This document shows positions 25,672 through 34,293 of a stretch of 53,685 nucleotides of DNA, piece after piece. The notes under the pieces were generated by a model. That model searched no databases. It was not told where the DNA came from and saw only the letters and a program-made list of their open reading frames with translations. This stretch comes from Bauldia sp. Lineage in GTDB: Bacteria > Pseudomonadota > Alphaproteobacteria > Rhizobiales > Kaistiaceae. The stretch spans positions 1-53,685 of the forward strand of contig NZ_JAGRLA010000112.1 in NCBI RefSeq assembly GCF_020442045.1, in the 5' to 3' direction. Position 1 is the stretch's first letter. Each line of letters opens with the position of its first letter. A program made the translations under genes and the position numbers.

Positions 25672-25947
25672 ATGAGCGGTGCCGTTACGCGCTTCATCGG
25701 CGGATCACCCGGCCGGGTGATTTTCCAGCTCATCGTAATGTCGATCGTCGTCGGCATCATCCTGAACCTGCTTGGCGTTTCTCCCTACGACATCGTCAGC
25801 GGGCTTCAGCGGCTGGCCATGCGGATCTACAACATGGGCTTCGGCACGATCGAGTGGATATTCCGCTACTTCCTGCTCGGGGCTGTGGTCGTCGTTCCGA
25901 TCTGGCTGATCATGCGCCTGCTCAAGGTGGGCCGTCGCGAGGGCTGA
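25672..25947 (+). CDS. DUF6460-like small membrane protein
   Basis: The 91-residue protein begins MSGAVTRFIGGSPGRVIFQL and has two membrane segments, at about residues 17-37 and 59-83, joined by a segment with GVSPYDIVSGLQRL. This matches DUF6460, a small alphaproteobacterial family of unknown function, recognised from memory. ATG 25672 follows TTGGAGACC, a fair ribosome binding site. Confidence 0.75.
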   Translation: MSGAVTRFIGGSPGRVIFQLIVMSIVVGIILNLLGVSPYDIVSGLQRLAMRIYNMGFGTIEWIFRYFLLGAVVVVPIWLIMRLLKVGRREG

Positions 25948-26041
25948 CCCGAAGCCGGGGCCACCGCCGGCGACGGGATTTGGGCAAGCGCGAATCCGCC
26001 GGACGTGATATCAGCCGGGCCTTCATTCGGGTCCCTTGTCG

Positions 26042-27373
26042 ATGTCCGCGCCTGCCATTCTTCCGTTCGAGGTCACGCATCGTGGCGTGCTCGCCATCGC
26101 CCTGCCGATGACGCTCGCCTATCTGTCGACGCCGCTGGTCGGTCTGGTCGACACGGGCGTGATCGGGCAGCTCGGCGACGCGGCGCTGATCGGCGGCATC
26201 GCCCTCGGCGCGGTGATCTTCGACATCGTCTTCACGACGATGAACTTCCTGCGCAGCGGGACCACCGGCCTGACCGCCCAGGCGCACGGCGCCCAGAATC
26301 GGACCGAGGTCGACGCGGCTTTCCTCCGGGCGCTGATCGTTGCGATCGCCATCGGCCTTGCCGTCCTCGCCCTCAAGGACATCATCCTCGATGTCGCCCT
26401 GTCGCTGATGGGCGGCAGCGACGAGGTTCAGGCGGCAACCCGCACCTATTACGGCGTGCGCGTGCTCGCGACGCCCTTCGCGCTCGCCAACTACGTGATC
26501 CTCGGATGGCTGATCGGCCTGAACCGCGCCGGGCTGGCGCTCCTCCTCCAGACGGTCCTCAACGGCGCCAATATCGCCTTGAGCATGGTCCTGGTGCTGG
26601 GGCTCGACTACGGCGTCGCCGGCGTCGGCTGGGCAAGCTTCGCCGCCGAGGTGCTGACCGCGGTGGTCGGTTTCCTCATCGCCTTCCGGCTGATCAACCG
26701 CGCCGCGCTGCCGCATCGCGGCGTCATCCTCGAACGGGCGGCGATCCTCAGGATGATCGCGGTCAATCGCGACATCATGATCCGCTCCTTCGCGCTGCTC
26801 TTCGCCTTCGCCTTCTTCACGTCGCGCAGCGCTTCCCATGGCGACGTGATCCTGGCCGCCAACCAGATCCTGATGACGCTGTTCTTCGTCGGGTCCTTCT
26901 TCCTCGATGGCCTTGCCACCGCGGCCGAGCAGCTCGCCGGCCGGTCGATCGGCGCGCGCTATCGCCCGGCCTTCGACCGGTCCTTGAAGCTGACCGTCGG
27001 CTGGGGGCTGGTCGTCGGCCTCGTCATGACGCTGGTCTTCTGGATCGGCGGGCCGCTCATCATCGACACGATGACCACCAACGACGCGGTACAGGAAACC
27101 GCGCGGCTCTACCTGCCCTTCGCCGCGCTGACGCCGCTGGTCGGGACGCTTGCCTTCCAGATGGACGGGGTGTTCATCGGCGCGACCTGGTCATCCGACA
27201 TGCGCAACATGATGCTCCTGTCGCTGGCATTCTATATCCTCGCCTGGTGGCTGTTGACGCCCGCCCTCGGTGTCTCCGGCCTGTGGATCGCCCTGCTTCT
27301 CTTCCTCGGCATTCGGGGGCTGTCACTGCTCTGGCGGTCGCGGGCGAAGGTCGCGTTGGCGTTTCCCGACTGA
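26042..27373 (+). CDS. MATE family efflux transporter (DinF-like)
   Basis: The 443-residue protein has 12 hydrophobic segments in two homologous halves. The N-terminal one includes IALPMTLAYLSTPLVGLVDTGVIG, and TTMNFLRSGTTGLTAQAHG follows, the DinF/NorM pattern. MATE proteins export cationic drugs or metabolites with Na+ or H+ antiport. Its stop is 7 bases from the stop of the convergent pyrD. ATG 26042 was preferred over TTG 26036. Substrate cannot be read from the sequence. Confidence 0.92.
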   Translation: MSAPAILPFEVTHRGVLAIALPMTLAYLSTPLVGLVDTGVIGQLGDAALIGGIALGAVIFDIVFTTMNFLRSGTTGLTAQAHGAQNRTEVDAAFLRALIVAIAIGLAVLALKDIILDVALSLMGGSDEVQAATRTYYGVRVLATPFALANYVILGWLIGLNRAGLALLLQTVLNGANIALSMVLVLGLDYGVAGVGWASFAAEVLTAVVGFLIAFRLINRAALPHRGVILERAAILRMIAVNRDIMIRSFALLFAFAFFTSRSASHGDVILAANQILMTLFFVGSFFLDGLATAAEQLAGRSIGARYRPAFDRSLKLTVGWGLVVGLVMTLVFWIGGPLIIDTMTTNDAVQETARLYLPFAALTPLVGTLAFQMDGVFIGATWSSDMRNMMLLSLAFYILAWWLLTPALGVSGLWIALLLFLGIRGLSLLWRSRAKVALAFPD

Positions 27374-27380
27374 CGGCCGG

Positions 27381-28457
27381 CTAGGCCGCCGGTCCGCCCG
27401 CCGCCCATGCTTCGACGTCGCGGCCGACGAGGTCGGATATCGACGCCGCGCCGTCGCGCGCCAGGAGCTTCGGCAGGTCGGCGAGAATGCGCGCCGGCAG
27501 ACCGGGACCCTCGTAGACCATGCCGGTGTAGAACTGGACGAGGTTGGCGCCGGCCTTGAGCTTGTCGAGGACCGTGCCGGCCGAGTCGACGCCGCCGACG
27601 CCGACAAGGACCATGTCCCGGCCGACGATCCGCCGCACCCTGGCAAGCATGACGGTCGAGCGGCGGAAGAGGGGCTGCCCGGACAATCCGCCGGCCTCGG
27701 CGGCGAGCGGATCGTCGGCGATCGCATCGCGGGCGACGGTCGTGTTGGAGACCACCATGCCTTCGACGCCGGACCTGAGCGCAATCTCGGCGGTGGCCTG
27801 AAGCGCCGCCTCGTCGAGGTCCGGGGCTATCTTCAGCAGGATCGGTACCCGGCTCCGCGCAAGGTCGCGCGCCTCGAAGATGCGTGACAGCAGCTCGGAA
27901 AGAGCGATCTCATGATGCAGGTCGCGCAGCCCCGGCGTATTCGGCGACGAGATATTGACGGTGAAATAGTCGGCGACATCGGCGAAGCGGGCGATGCCGA
28001 CCGCGTAGTCGGCCGTGCGATCCGGGCTCGTCTTGTTGGCGCCGACATTGACGCCGACGACGCCGACCCGCTTCCGGTCGGCGAGCCGGCGATGCACCGC
28101 GGCATGGCCTTCGCCGTTGAAGCCGAGGCGGTTGATCATGGCGTGGTGCCTCGGCAGGCGGAAGACGCGGGGTTTCGGATTGCCGGGCTGCGGCTTCGGC
28201 GTCACCGTGCCGACCTCGGTGAAGCCGAAGCCGAGGGCAAGCAGCGCGTCCGGGACCTCGCCATTCTTGTCGAAGCCGGCGGCCATGCCGATCGGGTTCG
28301 GGAAGTCGAGGCCCAGCAGTTGCTGGCCTAGTCCCGGTATCCGCCGCTCCGGTCGCGGATGGAGCCCGGCCGCCAGCGCCTTCAGCGCGAGCCTGTGGGC
28401 GCGCTCCGGGTCGAGCGAGAAGAGGATCGAGCGAAGAAGGTCGTAGCTCCCGCTCAT
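27381..28457 (-). CDS. pyrD: Dihydroorotate dehydrogenase (quinone), class 2
   Basis: The 358-residue protein has an N-terminal membrane-associating helix region (residues 1-40, RSILFSLDPERAHRL), then the FMN barrel with PIGMAAGFDKNGE, FTEVGTVTPKPQPGNPKPR, FTVNISSPNTPGLR containing the catalytic Ser region and VGVGGVDSAG. It oxidises dihydroorotate to orotate in pyrimidine synthesis, passing electrons to quinone. Its start overlaps the stop of the DUF952 gene by four bases. Confidence 0.97.
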   Translation of the reverse strand: MSGSYDLLRSILFSLDPERAHRLALKALAAGLHPRPERRIPGLGQQLLGLDFPNPIGMAAGFDKNGEVPDALLALGFGFTEVGTVTPKPQPGNPKPRVFRLPRHHAMINRLGFNGEGHAAVHRRLADRKRVGVVGVNVGANKTSPDRTADYAVGIARFADVADYFTVNISSPNTPGLRDLHHEIALSELLSRIFEARDLARSRVPILLKIAPDLDEAALQATAEIALRSGVEGMVVSNTTVARDAIADDPLAAEAGGLSGQPLFRRSTVMLARVRRIVGRDMVLVGVGGVDSAGTVLDKLKAGANLVQFYTGMVYEGPGLPARILADLPKLLARDGAASISDLVGRDVEAWAAGGPAA

Positions 28458-28798
28458 GCGGCGAGGTCTGGGAACTGGTGGCGGCCGCCGGGTCCGAGGG
28501 GCAGCGGCTTCACCCAGATCACCGCGTCGAGGGCAAGGGGGGCGAAGAGATGCGGAAACAGATCGTTGTCGCGCGACGCCTCGTAGCGGAGCGCGTCGCC
28601 GAGCCGGTCGGCATCGACAGCCACGAGCAACAGGCCCTCGACACCGGCGAAATGCAGCGCCGCCGTCTCCGCCACCTGGGCAGCGGTCGAGAAATGGATA
28701 TAGCCGTCCTGCCTGTCGATTCCGGCGCCGTGGAAGACGCCCGTGGCCTCGGCCTCGCGCCACAATGGCGCCGGACAGATCTTGTAGATGGCGGTCAT
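28454..28798 (-). CDS. DUF952 family protein
   Basis: The 114-residue protein has the DUF952 pattern: IYKICPAPLWREAEATGVF, DGYIHFSTAAQVAETA and DLFPHLFAPLALDAVIWVKPL. The family is small and cytosolic, with a fold related to mono-ADP-ribosyltransferase-like proteins by some annotations, but no proven reaction. It overlaps pyrD by an ATGA and so is translationally coupled to it, a pairing seen in many alphaproteobacteria. Confidence 0.92.
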   Translation of the reverse strand: MTAIYKICPAPLWREAEATGVFHGAGIDRQDGYIHFSTAAQVAETAALHFAGVEGLLLVAVDADRLGDALRYEASRDNDLFPHLFAPLALDAVIWVKPLPLGPGGRHQFPDLAA

Positions 28799-28920
28799 CG
28801 GTCCTCGCCCGTGGAATCGCGTTGGCGGACCGTAGGCAGCCGCCGACGCGGGGGCAAGGCCACACGTGGTCCATTTCGTGGTAGAAACGGGCCGACCAGA
28901 CGGAGGTGGAACCGGGAGTG

Positions 28921-29334
28921 ATGCGTTTCAGCCTGCTCGTCCCCGGCCTGCTCGGCCTGACGATGGCGACCGGTTCGGCACAAGAAGCCGGCACCGGGCG
29001 CTATGCGGTCGAACCAAGCGTCGATGGCTTCATCCGGCTCGATACCGAGACCGGTGCCATGTCCCATTGCACCCGGCGGGACGGCGTCTGGCGATGCGAG
29101 TCCCTTGCCGGTGACGAGGCGGCCGTCGAGGCCCTGACCGACGAGGTTCGTGCGCTCAACCAGCGCGTCGACGAACTGAGCGAACGCCTCACCGTTCTGG
29201 AGGGATCCGGGCCGGCGGCCTCGGCGCCACCGGCCGCCCGGCAAGTCGAGGAGCCGGGCTTCGCCGAATTGCTGGTCGAGCGGCTGATCCAACTGGTCCG
29301 CGACATCAGGGGCGAGCGGCAGCCGAGCAGCTGA
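28921..29334 (+). CDS. Secreted protein with a short coiled coil, function unknown
   Basis: The 137-residue protein begins with a signal peptide (SLLVPGLLGLTMATGSAQ). A small domain with a pair of cysteines (SHCTRRDGVWRCES) follows, then a heptad-repeat coiled coil at about residues 67-96 (VRALNQRVDELSERLTVLEG) and a C-terminal helix. It looks periplasmic, possibly oligomeric. No family is recognised beyond this layout. GGAGGTGGAACC precedes ATG 28921. Confidence 0.72.
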   Translation: MRFSLLVPGLLGLTMATGSAQEAGTGRYAVEPSVDGFIRLDTETGAMSHCTRRDGVWRCESLAGDEAAVEALTDEVRALNQRVDELSERLTVLEGSGPAASAPPAARQVEEPGFAELLVERLIQLVRDIRGERQPSS

Positions 29335-29341
29335 CCGGCGG

Positions 29342-30301
29342 TCAGCGCCGCTTCTTGAAACGCTCGGTCGCCGCGACGAGCCCGGCGACAATTCCCGGTT
29401 CGGTCATCGCGTGGCCGCTGTCCGGGACGAGGTTGAGATCGGCCTGCGGCCACGCGCGGTGCAGATCCCAGGCGATGAAGGCCGGCGTACAGACATCGTA
29501 GCGACCATGGATGATGGCGCCGGGGATATCGCGCAGGATCCCGGCATTGGCGATCAACTGGCCGTCGCTTTCGAAGAAGCCGCCGTTGATGAAATAGTGG
29601 CATTCGATCCGTGCGAAGGCGAGTGCATAGGTCGGGTTGCCGAAGGCGGCGACCCTGGCGGGATTGGGCAGGAGCGACAGCGCCGCGCCTTCCCACATGC
29701 TCCAGGCGCGGGCGCAGGCGAGTTGTTCCGTCTCGTCGTCGCCGGTCAGTCGCGCATGATAGGCGGAAATCATGTCGCCGCGCTCCGCGGCCGGGATGGG
29801 CTCGACGAAGCTCTCCCACGCCTCGGGCAGGATGTTGGAGGCGCCGTCCTGATAGAACCAGAGGAGCTCCTTGCGTCGCAGGGTGAAGACGCCGCGCACG
29901 ATGATCTCCGTCACCCGGTCGGGATGGGTCTCGGAATAGGCGAGGGCGAGGCAGGCGCCCCACGAGCCACCGAAAACCTGCCAGCGCTCGATGCCGAAGT
30001 GGTCGCGAATGCGCTCGATGTCGGCAACGAGGTCCCAGGTGGTGTTTTCCCGCAGTTCGGCATGCGGCGTGGAACGTCCCGAGCCGCGCTGGTCGAACAT
30101 GATGATGCGGTGGACGGCCGGGTCGTGGAAGCGCGGCATTGTCGGATTCGTGCCGGCCCCCGGGCCGCCGTGGAGAAGGATAACCGGCTTGCCGTCGGGA
30201 TTCCCGTATTCGGCGACATGCAGTTCGTGCAGGGACGACACCTTCAGGCGTTCGACGCGGTTGGGCTGGATCGGCGGAAACAACGATAGTGGCGCGGTCA
30301 T
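29342..30301 (-). CDS. pip: Proline iminopeptidase
   Basis: The 319-residue alpha/beta hydrolase has VILLHGGPGAG for the oxyanion hole, FDQRGSGRSTPHAE, and the nucleophile elbow GGSWGACLALAY, all as in S33 proline iminopeptidases. The acid and base follow in HGRYDVCTP and DSGHAM. It releases N-terminal proline from peptides in the cytosol. The gene lies 42 bases upstream of, and on the same strand as, the end of the symporter operon. Confidence 0.95.
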   Translation of the reverse strand: MTAPLSLFPPIQPNRVERLKVSSLHELHVAEYGNPDGKPVILLHGGPGAGTNPTMPRFHDPAVHRIIMFDQRGSGRSTPHAELRENTTWDLVADIERIRDHFGIERWQVFGGSWGACLALAYSETHPDRVTEIIVRGVFTLRRKELLWFYQDGASNILPEAWESFVEPIPAAERGDMISAYHARLTGDDETEQLACARAWSMWEGAALSLLPNPARVAAFGNPTYALAFARIECHYFINGGFFESDGQLIANAGILRDIPGAIIHGRYDVCTPAFIAWDLHRAWPQADLNLVPDSGHAMTEPGIVAGLVAATERFKKRR

Positions 30302-30343
30302 CAGGTCGGAAACTCCGGACAGGCGGGGGAGGAGAAGGACGAT

Positions 30344-32167
30344 CTAGACGGCATGGTCTTCCAGAACCGGATCGGCGGTCGGCCGCCGGATGGCATCGAC
30401 CACCGCCAGGCGCGTCGCCGAGGGCGCCGGGTTGAGCAGGCTGACGACGACGGTGACGACGAAGCCGAGCGGCGCGCCGATGATCGCGGAAGCGGCTGGC
30501 GAGATGCCGGCCTCGGTGAGGCCGATGATCGAGATCGGCTCGATCGTGCCGGCCTGGAGCAGCGCCACATAGGCGGCGGTGACGCCGAAGCCGGCGATCA
30601 TCCCGGCCGCGACGCCGCGGAAGGTCGTACGCCGCCACCAGATGCCGAGGATGATCGCCGGGAAGAATCCCGCGGCCGCCAGCGACGGCGCGGCGAAGGC
30701 AAGCGCGAAGATGTCGCCCGGATCCGTCGACGCGAGCCAGCCGCCGAGGACGAGGAAGATAATGACGAAGAGCCGCGAGACGATGAGGCGACGCCCGGCG
30801 GGCGCACGGGGGTTGATCAGGGTGCCGTAAAGGTCGTGCCCGGCGGAGGTGCCGAGGGTGATGACGGCGGCGCCCGCGGTTGCGAGCGCCGCGGCGAGAA
30901 CCGCCGCCGCGATCAGCGCGGTCAGCACGTGAGGGAGGCCGGTGATATCGGCGAAGCCGGTGGCGACCGCATCGGCGGCGACCGAAACATCCCCCGGCCG
31001 GAGTCCGTTGACGACCGAGGATGCACCACAGGCCCCGCTGATCTCCGCGACTGAAAGCGTCGCCACTCCGCAGACGCCGGCAAGCCCGTTCGCGGCATAG
31101 TCGAACAGCCATTGCGGAAGATCCGCGACCTCGGCGCCGACCACCTCGGTGACGATGGAAAGCTTCGCGAAGGCGGCGATCGCCGGCGCGGTGGCGGCGA
31201 CGACGGCGACGACCAGGAGGCCCCAGGCCGCCGAGAGGCGCGCGCCGGCAATATCGCTTGTCGTTCCGCTTCGCGCCAGCACATGGGGAAGCGCGACGAC
31301 GCCCGCGGCGATGCAGAGCGCGAGGGCGAAGAGATTGAACCCGTCAAGCGACGAGACCGGAAAGACCCCGGCCGGCGCCACCTGGATCGCCGAGCCGCCG
31401 GCGAGCGCATTCTCCGCCATGGCGTTGCCATAGGTGAGCTGGGCGATCGGTAACCGGTATTGTTGCAGCGAGAAGATCAGGGGCGGCGTCAGGATGCCGA
31501 ACAGGATGACGATCGCCTGGGCGCCGGCCACCGCCGTCACCCCACGCATGCCGCCGAGCAGCGTCGACAGCAGCAGGACGACACAGACGACGATGATGGT
31601 GGTCTTCGTGCTCATCCCCAATGACAGCCCGCCGATCCACGCCGCCGTGGCGATCGCCGCGGCGAGCAGCGGCAGCGAGCAGGCGAGGAGCACGACGATA
31701 CCGAGGACGCGCACGAGCGGCGTTCCGAAACGGACGGAGAGCATGTCCGGCAGCGTCACCGCGCCCGATTTGCGGTAGTAGGGCGCGACGACGACGGCGA
31801 GGATCACGAAGCCCCCCGTCCAGCCGACGGTCAGCGCCAGTCCCGCGCTCTCGTCGGCGAAGAAGGCGCCCGCCATGCCGACGAAGCCCGCGGCGGACAG
31901 GAAGGCGGCGGCGGTCGCCAGGCCGTTGAATCCGGCCGAGACATTGCGGCCGGCGACGTAGAAATCGGCAAGCGACAGGGTTCGCGCGAGGATACCGAGG
32001 ACCGAATAGGCGAGCACGGTGATCGCGACCACCAGGATCGTGACGATCCGCTCGGGCAGCCCGAACTCGCCGAGCATGGCCACCACCACGACGAAGAGCG
32101 CAAAGGCGGTGGTGAGAAGGCCGAAGACCTTGCCGACGCCCCGGCTGCCGTGCGGAGTGGAGACCAT
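30344..32167 (-). CDS. Sodium/solute symporter, large subunit (ActP-like, VC_2705 type)
   Basis: The 607-residue protein has about 13 membrane segments and the SSS-family signature LADFYVAGRNVSAGFNGLATAAAFLS, followed by GWTGGFVILAVVVAPYYRKSGAVTLPDMLSVRFG. It belongs to the acetate-permease-like branch and takes up small organic acids with Na+. It follows the small DUF4212-type subunit gene by 4 bases. ATG 32167 was chosen; an in-frame ATG at 32209 would overlap the small gene. Substrate is not known. Confidence 0.9.
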   Translation of the reverse strand: MVSTPHGSRGVGKVFGLLTTAFALFVVVVAMLGEFGLPERIVTILVVAITVLAYSVLGILARTLSLADFYVAGRNVSAGFNGLATAAAFLSAAGFVGMAGAFFADESAGLALTVGWTGGFVILAVVVAPYYRKSGAVTLPDMLSVRFGTPLVRVLGIVVLLACSLPLLAAAIATAAWIGGLSLGMSTKTTIIVVCVVLLLSTLLGGMRGVTAVAGAQAIVILFGILTPPLIFSLQQYRLPIAQLTYGNAMAENALAGGSAIQVAPAGVFPVSSLDGFNLFALALCIAAGVVALPHVLARSGTTSDIAGARLSAAWGLLVVAVVAATAPAIAAFAKLSIVTEVVGAEVADLPQWLFDYAANGLAGVCGVATLSVAEISGACGASSVVNGLRPGDVSVAADAVATGFADITGLPHVLTALIAAAVLAAALATAGAAVITLGTSAGHDLYGTLINPRAPAGRRLIVSRLFVIIFLVLGGWLASTDPGDIFALAFAAPSLAAAGFFPAIILGIWWRRTTFRGVAAGMIAGFGVTAAYVALLQAGTIEPISIIGLTEAGISPAASAIIGAPLGFVVTVVVSLLNPAPSATRLAVVDAIRRPTADPVLEDHAV

Positions 32168-32171
32168 GGCG

Positions 32172-32417
32172 TCAGTCCTCGAAAAGGCCGTGCCGCCGGT
32201 CGATGACATCCTGACGACGAACCGACCAGAATACGACAGCGACGAGCAGGAAGGGCAGGATCGTCGCGGCGAGCACGAATCCGGTCGGATATCCCTCGGC
32301 GTCCCCCGAGCCGACGAACCCCAGGAAGAGCAGGATGACGACAGTTGCTACCGCGACTGTCGAGGCGGCGAGGATGGCGGTTTCACGCCACCGCTGGGTG
32401 TAATCCGCATCCGCCAT
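32172..32417 (-). CDS. Small subunit of the sodium/solute symporter (DUF4212-like)
   Basis: The 81-residue protein has two membrane segments (about residues 14-35 and 45-66) between a polar N-terminus with YTQRWRETAIL and a basic C-terminus VRRQDVIDRRHGLFED. This layout and the position right before an ActP-like symporter match the DUF4212 small-subunit family. It likely stabilises or regulates the large subunit. Confidence 0.8.
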   Translation of the reverse strand: MADADYTQRWRETAILAASTVAVATVVILLFLGFVGSGDAEGYPTGFVLAATILPFLLVAVVFWSVRRQDVIDRRHGLFED

Positions 32418-32599
32418 TGGCAGTCAGGCTCCCGCAGGGTTCGATTCGCGACCGGCAGCATCGCATGGGCGCGCCCGCCACGCACTCGACAAGCCTGCGC
32501 TCGATGATTGCGGAAACGTCCGATTGGCGCTAGGCACAAAGGTTGTCGCAGCGCCGATCGGCTCGCGGGAATCGGTGCGCACCAAGTGAGGGGCGATTC

Positions 32600-33010
32600 A
32601 TGCTTAAGGAATTCAAGGAATTTGCGCTCAAAGGCAACCTCGTCGATCTGGCGGTCGCCTTCATCATCGGAGCCGCATTCAGCGGTCTGGTTCAGTCGGT
32701 TGTCAACGACATCATCATGCCGATCGTCGGCCTGGTCACGGGCGGCGTCGATTTCAGTGAGATGTATATCCAGATGTCCGGCGATCCGCAGCCGACGCTG
32801 GCGCTGGCGCGCGAAGCCGGCGCGACCCTCGCCTACGGCAACTTCATCACGCTGGTGATCAACTTCCTGATCGTCGCCTGGGTGCTGTTCCTGGTCGTCA
32901 AGGCCATGAATCGGCTGAAGAAGAAGGAAGAGGAAGCCCCGCCGCCGGCGCCGCCGCGCGAGGAAGTCCTGCTTGAGGAAATCCGCGACCTTCTCGCCAA
33001 GAAGCCCTGA
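32600..33010 (+). CDS. mscL: Large-conductance mechanosensitive channel
   Basis: The 136-residue protein has the MscL signature [21 protein letters not shown], the first membrane helix with the pore-lining [23 protein letters not shown], a periplasmic loop, the second helix [23 protein letters not shown] and a charged C-terminal helix. It opens on hypo-osmotic shock to release solutes. Length is normal for the family. Confidence 0.98.
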   Translation: MLKEFKEFALKGNLVDLAVAFIIGAAFSGLVQSVVNDIIMPIVGLVTGGVDFSEMYIQMSGDPQPTLALAREAGATLAYGNFITLVINFLIVAWVLFLVVKAMNRLKKKEEEAPPPAPPREEVLLEEIRDLLAKKP

Positions 33011-33104
33011 ATCATGCAATTCCGCTGGTCGCGGTGCCGGTCCATCGGGCGGCGCCGCGGCCAGCATCCGTCGCCGCCCGGCGGCGGCAAGAAGTCTCAT
33101 CGCC

Positions 33105-34277
33105 ATGTCCGATTCCCCGCTGATCACTTCCTTGCGCGCGGAAGCGCGCGACGCGCCGGAAAGCGGGATCGTCGAGGTCTTCAACTACGGCAGGAACCGG
33201 CCCGGGCTGATACCGCTGTGGGTCGGCGAGGGCGACCTGCCGACTCCCGACTTCGTCGTTGCCGCCGCCAACCAGTCGCTCGCCCGGGGCGAAACCTTCT
33301 ACACCTACCAGCGGGGCATTCCCGAGCTTCGGCAAGCGCTCGCCGACTATCACGGGCGTCTCCTCGGCGGGCAATTCCCCGCCGAGCGGTTCTTCGTGAC
33401 CGGCGGCGGAATGCAGGCGATCCAGATCGCCGCCCGCATGGTGGCCGGGACCGGCGACGAGGTGGTGATTCCGGTCCCCTGCTGGCCGAATATCACCGCC
33501 GCCGTGGCGATTTCGGGGGCGAGGCCGGTGCCGGTGCCGATGGGTTTCGGCAATGCCGGCTGGACGCTCGATCTCGACCGGCTCTTCGACGCGGTTTCCG
33601 ACCGGACGAGGGCGATCTTCCTCAACTCGCCCTCCAATCCGACGGGCTGGACGGCGACCCGCGCGGAGCTGGAGGCCATCCGGCAATTCGCGGCGAAGCG
33701 CGGCCTGTGGATCATCGCCGACGAGGTCTATGGGCGGTTCTTCTATGAAGGCCCGCGCGCGGCCTCCTTCTACGACATCGCGGACCGCGACGAGCGCATC
33801 CTCTACGTCAACACCTTCTCCAAGAATTACGCGATGACCGGCTGGCGCATCGGCTGGCTGTCGGCGCCGATCGAGCTCGGCCAGACCATCGAGAACCTGA
33901 TCCAGTATTCGACCTCGGGCGTTGCCGCCTTCATGCAGCGCGCGGCGACGGTGGCGCTGAACGAAGGGGACGCTTTCCTGGAGATGCAGGTCGCGCGCGC
34001 CCGGGAAGGCCGGCGGATCTGCTGCTCGACGCTGGCGGCGACCGGCCGTGTCCGACTCGCCGAGCCCGATGGAGCCTTCTACCTGTTCTTTGCCGTCGAC
34101 GGCGAGACGGACTCGCGGTCGCTGGCCTTGCGGCTGGTCGACGAAGCCAATGTCGGGGTCGCGCCCGGAATCGCCTTCGGCGACGATACCGGTTTCATGC
34201 GCATCTGCTTCGCGCGGAGCGCCAGCCAGCTCGAAGAAGCGGCCGGCCGTCTGGCCGAGTGGCTGAAGCCAGCCTGA
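33105..34277 (+). CDS. Class I/II pyridoxal-phosphate aminotransferase
   Basis: The 390-residue protein has fold-type-I features: LWVGEGDLPTPDFV, TYQRGIPELRQALADYH, FLNSPSNPTGW with the cofactor-binding Asn, IIADEVYGRF with the Asp, and TFSKNYAMTGWRIGW with Lys240 as the Schiff-base residue. The C-terminal Arg in FMRICFARSA would bind the substrate carboxylate. It is in the aspartate/alanine aminotransferase subgroup, but the amino-acid substrate cannot be decided. Confidence 0.92.
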   Translation: MSDSPLITSLRAEARDAPESGIVEVFNYGRNRPGLIPLWVGEGDLPTPDFVVAAANQSLARGETFYTYQRGIPELRQALADYHGRLLGGQFPAERFFVTGGGMQAIQIAARMVAGTGDEVVIPVPCWPNITAAVAISGARPVPVPMGFGNAGWTLDLDRLFDAVSDRTRAIFLNSPSNPTGWTATRAELEAIRQFAAKRGLWIIADEVYGRFFYEGPRAASFYDIADRDERILYVNTFSKNYAMTGWRIGWLSAPIELGQTIENLIQYSTSGVAAFMQRAATVALNEGDAFLEMQVARAREGRRICCSTLAATGRVRLAEPDGAFYLFFAVDGETDSRSLALRLVDEANVGVAPGIAFGDDTGFMRICFARSASQLEEAAGRLAEWLKPA

Positions 34278-34293
34278 GCGGCTGTCGCCGCGG

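Noticed and set aside
29001..31112. 703-codon open frame crossing the proline iminopeptidase and symporter genes
   Set aside because: It is a shifted frame over two intact genes on the same strand with no coherent domain.
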